64,000 nucleotides of DNA from Intestinibacter bartlettii (lineage in GTDB: Bacteria > Bacillota > Clostridia > Peptostreptococcales > Peptostreptococcaceae), in assembly GCF_000154445.1 (NCBI RefSeq), contig NZ_DS499562.1; one strand, written 5' to 3'. Positions within the stretch are counted from its first letter, which is position 1; each line of letters begins with the position of its first letter. Made by a program: the position numbers and the translations under genes. The notes beneath the pieces are model-generated. The model saw only the letters and a program-made list of their open reading frames with translations, was not told the origin of the DNA and searched no databases. This document shows positions 34,981-43,426 of the stretch, piece after piece.

Positions 34981-35466
34981 CTATAATCCTAAGTCATTAA
35001 CACAAGATGATAATTGATCTTTACTTACTCCGCTATTAAAGACTTTTCCTTCTTTTATAACTGTTGTATCAGAAACACTTCTTTTAAGTTCTGCTACAGT
35101 ATTTCCAAATCCGCTACCACCAGATGTTGCAAATAAAACTATAGTTTTTCCTGAAAAATCATAGCTTTCTAGGAAAGTATTTATTATTGTTGGCGCAACA
35201 TACCACCAAATCGGAAAACCAATATATACAACATCATAATCTGCCATGTTATTGCATTTTTCTGCTATAGCTGGTCTGAAACTTTTATCATTCATTTCTA
35301 TACTGCTACGACTTTTTTTATCCATCCAATTTAAATCAGCTTCTGTGTATGCTACTTCTGGTTTAATTTCAAATAAGTCAGCCCCTGCTGCTTCTGCAAG
35401 TTTTTCTGCAACTTTCTTTGTTACACCACTTGCTGAAAAATATGTTACTAATGATTTATTTGCCAT
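34981..35466 (-). CDS. Flavodoxin-like protein
   Basis: 161 residues of the flavodoxin_4 group. FMN loop 'TYFSASGVTKKVAEKLA' at ~8-24, second loop 'IGFPIWWYVAPTIINTFLE' and third 'LFATSGGSGFGNTVAEL'. These stress-linked flavodoxins often occur with aldo-keto reductases. The promoter has the 19-base spacer of MerR-activated genes, so thiol, aldehyde or redox stress is a likely inducer. Confidence 0.92.
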   Translation of the reverse strand: MANKSLVTYFSASGVTKKVAEKLAEAAGADLFEIKPEVAYTEADLNWMDKKSRSSIEMNDKSFRPAIAEKCNNMADYDVVYIGFPIWWYVAPTIINTFLESYDFSGKTIVLFATSGGSGFGNTVAELKRSVSDTTVIKEGKVFNSGVSKDQLSSCVNDLGL

Positions 35467-35500
35467 TTCTATTCCCCCTATTTATTTAAAATCTAATATA

Positions 35501-35531
35501 ATATTACTCCTTTAAGTGAACTCCAAGTCAA
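35501..35531 (-). promoter_or_regulatory. MerR-type promoter of the flavodoxin-like gene
   Basis: Minus strand TTGACT (35526-35531), a 19-base spacer containing the dyad CTTGGAGTTCACTTAAAG, then TAATAT (35501-35506). Over-long spacer plus this dyad is the hallmark of MerR-family activation (AdhR/NmlR-like sites). No MerR gene is in the window. Confidence 0.75.
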
Positions 35532-35592
35532 TATCTTTTTTATGTTTTTATTTTGTTTCTAATGATATATCATTTATATATAGCTACATTAG

Positions 35593-35622
35593 TTGACTTT
35601 TTATATATAAATGATATATTAT
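35593..35622 (+). promoter_or_regulatory. Promoter of the AraC regulator
   Basis: TTGACT (35593-35598), 18-base spacer, TATTAT (35617-35622), with a Fur box immediately downstream. Confidence 0.6.
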
Positions 35623-35627
35623 TTATT

Positions 35628-35646
35628 GATAGTAATTATCATTAAT
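35628..35646 (+). promoter_or_regulatory. Fur box upstream of the AraC regulator
   Basis: GATAGTAATTATCATTAAT matches 14 of 19 positions of the Fur consensus (my count) and covers the likely transcription start. Confidence 0.6.
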
Positions 35647-35715
35647 TAGTGATAATATATTATTTTTTTGCAACACATTGATTATTAAAAATAAACAACT
35701 TTGAGGAGAGACATA

Positions 35716-36441
35716 ATGAATCTTATAACTTCAACATTAAACGATTTTTATCACTGCTGTAAAATACCTGTTAAAGCAATTTCTTATGAGCTAAATGAAA
35801 TATATAAAATTGGATATAATGAGGAATTCGAAACATATTTTCCTATAAAAGATATTTATACATTAGTTCATAGTGGAGAGGAATACTTAAATCATAGTAT
35901 AAAAGTTTCAGAAGATATTTGCTATAAAATTGTAAATATTTCAAAACCAAATAAATATATAGGTTTTTTTGTACTTGGTCCTATTTCTACTTGTAGTTCA
36001 AGAAAAACAAATGACTCTATAACTTATATCCCTTTACATTGTTTTGATTATTGTGCTCAAATACTTTTAAGTATTGCAACTGATAAGTTTAATAAGACTA
36101 TGTCTACTAAAAGTTTCAATCCTCATATAAAAAAAGCTATCGAATATGTACATAAACACTATGATAAAAGTATAAATATTACAGATTTATGTGAGCATTT
36201 AAATTTAAATAAAAGCTATTTTTGTAGTACTTTCAAAACTACAACTGGTCATACATTTTGTCATTTTCTAAATCATTTTAGGATTGAAAAAAGCAAAAAA
36301 TTGCTCTTGGAAACAGATTTAAATATGCTTGATATTGCACTGTCTGTTGGATTTAATAACCAAAATTATTATTGCACAATGTTTAAAAAATTTACTGGCA
36401 AAACCCCTCTGCAGTATAGAGTTTGCAATAAACATTCGTAA
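35716..36441 (+). CDS. AraC-family transcriptional regulator
   Basis: 241 residues from the ATG at 35716, placed by the TTGAGGAGAG ribosome site. The C-terminal ~100 residues are two helix-turn-helix motifs ('ITDLCEHLNLNKSYFCSTFK' and 'MLDIALSVGFNNQNYYCTMFKKFTGKTPLQYR'). The N-terminal ~130 residues resemble the PocR-like sensing regions of clostridial AraC proteins. The Fur box suggests an iron- or haem-linked role; no siderophore or haem genes are adjacent. Confidence 0.88.
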   Translation: MNLITSTLNDFYHCCKIPVKAISYELNEIYKIGYNEEFETYFPIKDIYTLVHSGEEYLNHSIKVSEDICYKIVNISKPNKYIGFFVLGPISTCSSRKTNDSITYIPLHCFDYCAQILLSIATDKFNKTMSTKSFNPHIKKAIEYVHKHYDKSINITDLCEHLNLNKSYFCSTFKTTTGHTFCHFLNHFRIEKSKKLLLETDLNMLDIALSVGFNNQNYYCTMFKKFTGKTPLQYRVCNKHS

Positions 36442-36450
36442 CGTTTAAAA

Positions 36451-36492
36451 AAATAACCCCACACAAGGTATATTCTTGCATGAGGTTATTTT
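36451..36492 (+). terminator. Terminator after the AraC gene
   Basis: Stem AATAACCCCA...TGAGGTTATT followed by TTC; T-run is weak, but the position just after the stop fits. Confidence 0.6.
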
Positions 36493-36529
36493 CTAAAATG
36501 TTTTTGATGTATATTTATTTTAATTGATC

Positions 36530-36621
36530 TTTTGTATAATAATTTGCATCTTTAAATGCAGTATTTATATCAGTTATCCCTCTAATATTTCTGCTGCTTT
36601 CTTAAGTTCTTCCCTTATATA
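36530..36621 (-). pseudogene. Short frameshifted coding remnant downstream of NimA-like gene
   Basis: Directly after the 36622 stop the same frame continues 'IREELKKAAEILEG', then stops. One base over, it continues 'DINTAFKDANYYTKDQLK' to another stop. A single missing base would join the two into a plausible acidic C-terminus. I do not recognise the parent gene. Confidence 0.3.
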
Positions 36622-37086
36622 TTACTTTTTCCCTTTACCTGTCATTTCAGCGACTTCCATTTTTAATATATATGTTTTGTCTGTATTTTTATCTATACAT
36701 TTCATTCCAACTTCCATATATTCTGGTGACAATTTTTTTATAAGTGCTTCTAACCCTTTTTTCTTTTCCTCAATATCTTCAACTATTGAAATTTTTCCAA
36801 ATAGAATAGCTGATTTATATTTAGTAGATAATATTTCTGGTTGTAAACATACATCATCTACTACTGTAAAACAAGCATTACTATTATTTATTATGTTTAT
36901 AATTTTATATCCATTTGCTTTTGCACAATGAAAGTAAATAACGCCCTCTACATATGCAAAATTCAGTGGAACGCCATAAGGTGCATTATCTTTTCCCACT
37001 GTTGAAAGAATCCCATATTCTGATCTGTTTAAAATATCAATAGTTTCTCCTTGATTTAACATACGATCTTTTCTTAGCATTTCCAT
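36622..37086 (-). CDS. NimA-like pyridoxamine 5'-phosphate oxidase-fold flavoprotein
   Basis: 154 residues. 'SEYGILSTVGKDNAPYGVPLNFAYV' in outline and 'IYFHCAKANGYKIINI' form the split-barrel FMN site with the His typical of 5-nitroimidazole-reductase (NimA)-related proteins. The ATG is placed by AAGGGG. Family members reduce nitro groups or act as flavin-binding proteins of unknown substrate; resistance to nitroimidazole cannot be claimed from sequence alone. Confidence 0.88.
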   Translation of the reverse strand: MEMLRKDRMLNQGETIDILNRSEYGILSTVGKDNAPYGVPLNFAYVEGVIYFHCAKANGYKIINIINNSNACFTVVDDVCLQPEILSTKYKSAILFGKISIVEDIEEKKKGLEALIKKLSPEYMEVGMKCIDKNTDKTYILKMEVAEMTGKGKK

Positions 37087-37319
37087 CTAAAAATCCCCTT
37101 TATTCTTTATTTTTCTGAGGTAATTATATCACTAATCTAACCAAAATAATATATAGTAATATAAGTTTTCTTAATGTGTTTTTATCCTATTATGACATAA
37201 CTGTAATCAAAATGTTACCTAAATGTAATTTTTTTGTATGATTTATAAAGTATAATATATTTTAATAAACTATTTAAAAAATCATCATTTAATCAAAGAT
37301 TTTAAGGGAGGAAAATTAT

Positions 37320-38087
37320 ATGAATAAAAATATAACTATGCTCATTATTTCATTCTTAATAGTGGCAGTTATTGGGGTAATGCAACAAAGTACTAGTTAT
37401 GAGCAATCTAATTTCGGAGATACAGTTGTTTTTTATCCACAACATGAAGATGATGAAACTCTTTGGGCTGGTAGTGCAATTCTCGAGGCCATAAAGGAAA
37501 GAGGGGCTGACAATGTATATGTTGTTTTAGTATCTTATGGTACAGGGATAAAAGTTTTTAAGGATGAGAAATATAGCAACTTGAGCAATCAGGAAAAGTA
37601 TGAATATAGAGAACGTGAATTCTTAGATGCCGTTAAAGAATTAGGAGTTAAAAAGGAAAATATTATTTTATTACCTAGAATAAATAATTCAGAAGTAACT
37701 AGTTTTAATCTTATGGAAAAAACAGCACTAGATTTTGAAAGAAAATTTGATAATGTTACACATGTAGCTCACACATATAAATACGACTGGCATCTTCAAC
37801 ATCTAAAAAATGGTTCTACTATTCAATCTCTATACAACAGTGGAAAAATAAAACATGCACTTTATTTTATAAAACCTAGATATGAAAAAGATTTACCTAT
37901 TTCTGAAAAAATTATCTATAAATCTGAAACAACTATGGAAAAACAAAGAATTAAAAAGGCATGTATGGCATATAAAATCATTGATGAAAAATCAAAACGC
38001 GAAGGAATTGGATATAAATCAGACCATAAGTCATTTGAAGATTTAATGATAAAAAATCGTTCAATCCTTCATACACCAAATGTTTAA
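37320..38087 (+). CDS. Secreted or membrane-anchored PIG-L family deacetylase
   Basis: 255 residues. An N-terminal hydrophobic segment (~5-22) with one preceding Lys acts as a signal anchor. 'PQHEDDETLWAGSAI' corresponds to the P-H-P-D-D-E zinc/catalytic motif of the LmbE/PIG-L fold (Gln replaces Pro). 'HVAHTYKYDWHLQH' supplies the third metal ligand His. Members deacetylate N-acetylglucosamine-containing substrates; an extracellular target such as a wall glycan is inferred from the anchor. Confidence 0.85.
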   Translation: MNKNITMLIISFLIVAVIGVMQQSTSYEQSNFGDTVVFYPQHEDDETLWAGSAILEAIKERGADNVYVVLVSYGTGIKVFKDEKYSNLSNQEKYEYREREFLDAVKELGVKKENIILLPRINNSEVTSFNLMEKTALDFERKFDNVTHVAHTYKYDWHLQHLKNGSTIQSLYNSGKIKHALYFIKPRYEKDLPISEKIIYKSETTMEKQRIKKACMAYKIIDEKSKREGIGYKSDHKSFEDLMIKNRSILHTPNV

Positions 38088-38115
38088 AAATATTCTTATA
38101 TTGGTATAATAAATT

Positions 38116-38162
38116 AAAAACACCCTTGTGCAGTGATAAACTCCGTACAAGGGTGTTTTTTA
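38116..38162 (+). terminator. Bidirectional terminator between PIG-L and amidase genes
   Basis: Fourteen-base arms AAAAACACCCTTGT/ACAAGGGTGTTTTT; overlaps the last bases of the convergent gene at 38160. Confidence 0.8.
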
Positions 38163-38714
38163 GCAATATTGATACCCTGGTCGAATACTGCTTTTTAGTT
38201 CATGTAATTTTCCATCAAATAAACAATTTATACCGTCTATATTTGTATAATCAGCTGGACGCATTAAACTTGGATGTTTTGGAAGTTCAATTGCATTGCT
38301 TTTTTCTAATACCTCGCTTACAAATTCCGAACAAAAGTAACGTCGCTTTCTATCATATGCAATATTCATCCTACATAAAATAAGTCCTAAAACATTATAT
38401 CTATAACAATCTGCATTTTCCATCATATCATCAACATGACTTCTCGCCTTTTCATATGTTTCCTCATTAACTTTTAACTCATATAAAGCACATGGAATAT
38501 GATTGCATTTCTCATAAAATCCGCTATATAAAGCCTCATGTCTTATTCCAGCAGGCAATGGAGTTCTTTTGTATTTCCTCGCAAAACTATATAATGGTTC
38601 CAAAGTTTCTTCAAATGATATAGAAATATGCGTATACTTGTCTGATGTCGCTAATCCAATTGTCTTAGACACATAGGTATCTGATTTTGTCAGTAGTAAA
38701 TAAATTGATTTCAT
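38160..38714 (-). CDS. Permuted papain-like (NlpC/P60-related) hydrolase
   Basis: 184 residues. 'YTHISISFEETLEPLYSF' holds the catalytic His and 'RYFCSEFVSEVL' the catalytic Cys, in the His-before-Cys order of the permuted YiiX/YaeF group. No signal peptide is evident. Members are amidases or lipid/peptidoglycan-linked hydrolases; the substrate is unknown. The stop codon lies inside the shared terminator. Confidence 0.82.
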   Translation of the reverse strand: MKSIYLLLTKSDTYVSKTIGLATSDKYTHISISFEETLEPLYSFARKYKRTPLPAGIRHEALYSGFYEKCNHIPCALYELKVNEETYEKARSHVDDMMENADCYRYNVLGLILCRMNIAYDRKRRYFCSEFVSEVLEKSNAIELPKHPSLMRPADYTNIDGINCLFDGKLHELKSSIRPGYQYC

Positions 38715-38935
38715 CTACTCTTTCCTCCTGTAGTATATTGTATACTCCCACTATCAAAATACATTTACTATACTTTTTTAAGATAATCATACTTTTCAAT
38801 TCTACAAAATAACAATTATAAAATCAAGATTTTTTTCCCCCTTAGAACTATACCCCGTATAAGCCCTCAACCTGTTTTTATACAAAATTACCCTATCTTA
38901 TAACTTGCGTTATTTTGAAAGTCAGCTTTTTATAT

Positions 38936-39832
38936 CTAAATAATTTCTTTTTCTATAACACATTCGTTTTTTATTTTTCCAACTAAAAATTGAAGTGCAT
39001 CTACAACATGTGGGCGAATGTCGCCACCTATTAGAACATACATTATATCATCGCCAATATCTAATATTCCTTCATTAAGCCATGTTTTAATATAGTATAT
39101 ACCTTCTAGTTTATATGCTTCAGCTACTGCATCAGCTACTTTTTGTTCATCATAAGAAAATTCCATTTTCTTAATATTTGCTACATCTTCCCCAAGTCTT
39201 ACTTTTGCCTTTGCAGTTTCACGAACAACACCGTTATGTACTAAAAACATGCCGACCTTTGCTGCTACTGGATCTGCCTTTGCTTCTTTTAACCATGCAT
39301 CCATAGATGGAGACTGTTTTTTCATAATTTTATCAAAAGCTGGTTTTAGACTGTTGTAATGTAAAAATCCTATTTCTTTTTCATAGTTTTGGATTTCTTC
39401 AAAAGTAGCAATATTAAACTCTAAAACTTCTTCTTCTTGAACTTTTATATCAGATGCCTTAAAGTCTAGAACAAAATTATATACATCTACAAAATAATTA
39501 TTTTTTTCCTCTGGGCTTTCATTTTTATAAGTGTATATATGTCCACCTTTTGCATTTGAAACATCTATTCCTACTTCCTCTTTTATCTCACGAATGATAG
39601 CATCTTTAGAATCTTCACCAGCATTTACACCCCCACCTGGCAACTCCCACCATCCGGCAGCCCATTCTTTATCTAAATTTCTTCTAGTAACAAGAAATCT
39701 TCCTTCTAAATCTTGTACTATTCCGATTACAGTTAAGTGAAATTCGCCAGGCTTCATATTCCAGTCATTTCGCTTCATAAGCTTTCCTGTTCTTTTTTTA
39801 TCTTTATCGTAAATATCCCACATTTCCATCAT
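38936..39832 (-). CDS. NUDIX hydrolase-MoaE fusion protein
   Basis: 298 residues from the ATG at 39832 (GGGG ribosome site, six bases before). Residues ~1-175 are a NUDIX domain of the IPP-isomerase-like shape, with the full box 'GGVNAGEDSKDAII' + 'REIKEEVGI'. Residues ~180-298 match MoaE, the large subunit of molybdopterin synthase: 'KVGMFLVHNGVVRETAKAKV' and 'DDIMYVLIGGDIRPHVVDAL'. The frame is continuous through the linker 'KKQSPSMDAWLKEAKADP'. MoaE puts the dithiolene sulfurs into precursor Z with MoaD; the NUDIX part would cleave a nucleotide-linked substrate. No other moa genes are adjacent. Confidence 0.85.
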   Translation of the reverse strand: MMEMWDIYDKDKKRTGKLMKRNDWNMKPGEFHLTVIGIVQDLEGRFLVTRRNLDKEWAAGWWELPGGGVNAGEDSKDAIIREIKEEVGIDVSNAKGGHIYTYKNESPEEKNNYFVDVYNFVLDFKASDIKVQEEEVLEFNIATFEEIQNYEKEIGFLHYNSLKPAFDKIMKKQSPSMDAWLKEAKADPVAAKVGMFLVHNGVVRETAKAKVRLGEDVANIKKMEFSYDEQKVADAVAEAYKLEGIYYIKTWLNEGILDIGDDIMYVLIGGDIRPHVVDALQFLVGKIKNECVIEKEII

Positions 39833-39893
39833 AATCAACCCCTTATTAAATAGTATTACTTTTATTTTACCAAACATTTTAAAATTAACAATC

Positions 39894-39933
39894 AAAAAAG
39901 CTGCAGCAAAATTAATTTTGCTACAGCCTTTTT
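39894..39933 (-). terminator. Terminator of guaB-guaA
   Basis: Stem GCTGTAGCAAAATT/AATTTTGCTGCAGC followed by TTTTTTG on the minus strand. Confidence 0.8.
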
Positions 39934-39997
39934 GTATTTAAGATTACTTTTATATATGTTTATTTAAATGTTAATACTGTCTAATTATTAGAAATCC

Positions 39998-41533
39998 TTA
40001 TTCCCATTCAATAGTTCCAGGAGGTTTAGAAGTTATGTCATACACAACTCTGTTAGCTCCATCAACTTCGTTAACGATTCTGTTAGCTATTTTTTCTAGT
40101 ACATCATAAGGTATTTTGTACCAGTCAGAAGTCATTCCGTCAGAAGATGAAACTGCTCTTAGACCAACTAAGTATGCATAAGTTCTTTCATCTCCCATAA
40201 CTCCAACTGTTTTAACATCTGGTAATGTTGCGAATGCTTGCCATATTTCTCTGTATAAACCAGCTTTTCTTAATTCATCCATGTATATAGCATCTGCTTC
40301 TCTTAATATGTCACATTTTTCTTTTGTAACTTCACCGATAACTCTTATTCCAAGACCTGGTCCTGGGAATGGATGTCTGAATATTAGTTTATCTTCTATT
40401 CCTAATTCTAAACCTATTTTTCTAACTTCATCTTTGAATAATTCTTTTAGTGGTTCAACTATTTGGAAATCAACATCTTCAGGAAGTCCACCAACGTTAT
40501 GGTGAGATTTTATTGTTGCTGATTCTCCTCCAAGTCCACTTTCTACTATATCAGGGTAAATTGTTCCTTGAACTAAGAAGTCCATTTTTCCAAGTTTGTT
40601 TGATTCTTCTTCAAATACTCTTATGAACTCTTCACCTATTATTTTTCTTTTTGCTTCTGGTTCAGTAACGCCTTTTAATTTTCCTAAGAATCTATCTTCT
40701 GCATTAACTCTTATTAAGTTCATGTCAAAAGTATTTCTAAATATTCTTTCTACGTCGTCACCTTCATTTTTTCTTAAAAGACCGTGGTCAACAAATACAC
40801 AAGTTAAATTATCACCTATTGCTTTATGAACAAGTACTGCTGCTACTGATGAGTCAACTCCACCACTTAATGCACAAAGTACTTTTTTATCTCCTATTGT
40901 TGCTTTTAATTCAGCTACTTTATCTTTTATGAATGAATCTGTAGTCCAGTCTCCTTTAACACCACATATGTTGTATAAGAAGTTTTTGATTATCATGTAA
41001 CCTTCTTGTGAATGTTCAACTTCTGGGTGGAATTGAACTCCATATAAATTCTTTTCTACATTTTGTATACCTGCAACTGGACAATCAGCAGTGTATGCTA
41101 TTATTTCAAATCCTTCTGGAACTGTGTCTATTCTATCAGTATGACTCATCCATACAGAATTAGTTGTCATTCCTTCGAATAATCTTGATTCTTTGTAAGT
41201 TATCGCAGTTTTTCCGTATTCTTTTTCTGCTGCAGTTCCTTTTCTAACTGTTCCACCTAAAGTGTGACACATAGTTTGGATACCATAGCATATACCTAAT
41301 ATTGGTATACCTGCATCATATATTTCTTTTGCCATTTGTGGAGAATCTTCTAAATATGCACTATTTGGTCCCCCAGTGAATATTATACCTTTTGGGTTTT
41401 TAGCTTTTATCTCTTCAATATCTGTCTTGTAAGATATTATCTCACAATATACATTATTTTCTCTAACTCTTCTAGCTATTAATTGATTGTATTGACCTCC
41501 GAAGTCTATAACAAGCACTAATTCATGTTTCAT
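39998..41533 (-). CDS. guaA: GMP synthase (glutamine-hydrolysing)
   Basis: Converts XMP to GMP. 511 residues: class I glutaminase domain (~1-195; 'ILGICYGIQTMCHTLGG' with the nucleophile Cys and 'GVQFHPEVEHS' with the His-Glu), ATP pyrophosphatase ('LCALSGGVDSSVAAVLVHKA') and the C-terminal dimer domain ending 'ITSKPPGTIEWE'. Its ATG overlaps the guaB stop (TAATG), so the two are coupled. Confidence 0.97.
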   Translation of the reverse strand: MKHELVLVIDFGGQYNQLIARRVRENNVYCEIISYKTDIEEIKAKNPKGIIFTGGPNSAYLEDSPQMAKEIYDAGIPILGICYGIQTMCHTLGGTVRKGTAAEKEYGKTAITYKESRLFEGMTTNSVWMSHTDRIDTVPEGFEIIAYTADCPVAGIQNVEKNLYGVQFHPEVEHSQEGYMIIKNFLYNICGVKGDWTTDSFIKDKVAELKATIGDKKVLCALSGGVDSSVAAVLVHKAIGDNLTCVFVDHGLLRKNEGDDVERIFRNTFDMNLIRVNAEDRFLGKLKGVTEPEAKRKIIGEEFIRVFEEESNKLGKMDFLVQGTIYPDIVESGLGGESATIKSHHNVGGLPEDVDFQIVEPLKELFKDEVRKIGLELGIEDKLIFRHPFPGPGLGIRVIGEVTKEKCDILREADAIYMDELRKAGLYREIWQAFATLPDVKTVGVMGDERTYAYLVGLRAVSSSDGMTSDWYKIPYDVLEKIANRIVNEVDGANRVVYDITSKPPGTIEWE

Positions 41534-43002
41534 TACATCATATCTCCTTGTGTACTATAATTTGGCGCCTCTTTTGTTATTGTTATGTCATGTGGATGAC
41601 TTTCTTTTAAAGAAGCTGCTGTTATTTTTACAAACTCAGCATGAGCTTGTAGTTGTTCGATAGTATGAGCACCACAGTATCCCATTCCTGATCTTATTCC
41701 GCCTATCATTTGGAATACTATATCTTCTGCTTTACCTTTGTAAGCAACCATACCTTCTACGCCTTCTGGAACTAATTTCTTTTGTCCTGATTGGAAGTAT
41801 CTATCTTTTGAGCCATCTTCCATAGCTGCTATAGATCCCATACCTCTGTATGTTTTGTAAGATCTACCTCTATATAAAACTATTTCTCCTGGACTTTCTT
41901 CAGTTCCAGCAAACATTGAGCCCATCATACAAACATTAGCACCCGCTGCTAAAGCTTTTACGATATCTCCAGAATATTGAATTCCACCATCTGCTATTAT
42001 TGGAATATCATATTTTTTAGCTACTTCGTAACAGTCCATTATAGCTGTTATTTGTGGTACACCTATACCAGCAACTACTCTTGTTGTACATATAGAACCA
42101 GGTCCCATACCTATCTTAACACAATCTGCACCAGCCTTTATTAAATCCTCACATCCTGCTGCTGTAGCAACATTCCCTGCTATAACAGGAAGATCAGGAT
42201 AAGCTGCTTTTACTTTTTTAAGGGCATTTATTACATTTACTGTATGTCCGTGAGCACTATCTAAAACGATTATATCGACCTTTGCTTTATAAAGAGCATC
42301 TACTCTTTCTAATAAATCGCCTGTTATTCCTACACCAGCTCCACAAAGAAGTCTTCCTCTTTTGTCTTTTGCTGAGTTAGGATATTGTATTTTCTTCTCG
42401 ATATCTTTTATAGTTATTAATCCTTTTAAGTGACCTTCGTCATCAACTATAGGTAATTTTTCTATTCTGTGTTTACCTAATATGTCTTTAGCTTGCTCTA
42501 AAGTTACACCTTCTTTTGCAGTTACTAGATGCTCTTGAGTAGTCATAGCTTCTTCTATTTTTCTAGACATATCTGTTTCGAATTTTATATCTCTGTTTGT
42601 TATTATACCGATTAAGATGTTGTTTTCATCTACTATTGGAACTCCTGATATTTTATATTTCGCCATTATATCATCTGCATCTTGTATTGTGTGACCTTTT
42701 GATAAAGAGAATGGATCTACTATTACGCCACTTTCACTTCTTTTAACTCTATCTACTTCTGAAGCTTGTTCTTCTATTGACATGTTTTTGTGGATTATAC
42801 CTATTCCACCTTGTCTAGCCATTGATATAGCCATTTTTGACTCTGTAACTGTATCCATACTGGCACTCATTAACGGAATATTTAATTCGATATCTTTTGT
42901 TAATTTTGTTTTTGTATCTATTTGTGATGGTAGTATTTCTGATTTTTGTGGAATTAATAATACATCATCAAAAGTTAAACCTTCTTTTACAATAGTTGCC
43001 AT
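41533..43002 (-). CDS. guaB: IMP dehydrogenase
   Basis: Oxidises IMP to XMP with NAD+, the entry to guanine nucleotides. 489 residues with the (beta/alpha)8 barrel interrupted by two CBS domains (~95-205). 'GPGSICTTRVVAGIG' contains the catalytic Cys and 'MGSMFAGTEESPGE' plus 'YRGMGSIAAM' the IMP site. The guanine riboswitch upstream would shut it down when guanine is plentiful. Confidence 0.97.
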   Translation of the reverse strand: MATIVKEGLTFDDVLLIPQKSEILPSQIDTKTKLTKDIELNIPLMSASMDTVTESKMAISMARQGGIGIIHKNMSIEEQASEVDRVKRSESGVIVDPFSLSKGHTIQDADDIMAKYKISGVPIVDENNILIGIITNRDIKFETDMSRKIEEAMTTQEHLVTAKEGVTLEQAKDILGKHRIEKLPIVDDEGHLKGLITIKDIEKKIQYPNSAKDKRGRLLCGAGVGITGDLLERVDALYKAKVDIIVLDSAHGHTVNVINALKKVKAAYPDLPVIAGNVATAAGCEDLIKAGADCVKIGMGPGSICTTRVVAGIGVPQITAIMDCYEVAKKYDIPIIADGGIQYSGDIVKALAAGANVCMMGSMFAGTEESPGEIVLYRGRSYKTYRGMGSIAAMEDGSKDRYFQSGQKKLVPEGVEGMVAYKGKAEDIVFQMIGGIRSGMGYCGAHTIEQLQAHAEFVKITAASLKESHPHDITITKEAPNYSTQGDMM

Positions 43003-43133
43003 CTTTACATTACCCCTTTCATAGTTAATTGATTATGTTAATTTTTATTTTTCTAATAATAATGTTATTTTTTATATTTTAAGTTAATTTTAATCCATAT
43101 TGTGCAATTTTTTATAAAAATTTATATCAAAAA

Positions 43134-43187
43134 AGCCTGTATTGTAACTTCCATCATTTTTTCAAAAGTGAAATTACTATACAGGCT
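43134..43187 (-). terminator. Terminator of the guanine-riboswitch leader
   Basis: Minus-strand stem AGCCTGTATAGTAATTTC...GGAAGTTACAATACAGGCT followed by TTTTTTGA; about 130 bases before guaB. Confidence 0.8.
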
Positions 43188-43270
43188 TCTAACATCATAG
43201 TTGTAGCCAATTCACAGGGATAAAAATCAGCCGGTGAATTTACTTAAAGATGCCGCAGATATAATAATTC

Positions 43271-43341
43271 CACTCATAGTCTAGATATTTACGGTATCTA
43301 GGTAGAAACTCTCAGACCATATTACTGAGCATATACGAGTG
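43271..43341 (-). promoter_or_regulatory. Guanine riboswitch upstream of guaBA
   Basis: Minus strand contains P1 CACTCGTATAT/CTATGAGTG, loop AATATGGTCTGAGAG, core TTTCTACC, then GATACCGTAAATATC and TAGACTATGAGTG. The base equivalent to position 74 is C (GACTATG), which specifies guanine over adenine. Confidence 0.95.
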
Positions 43342-43426
43342 ATTTATTAATTATCTTTTATTAAATTATTTAAAATTAATTTGTTGAATTAATTGAATAT
43401 TAATTTATCAAAATTAATGAACATTG

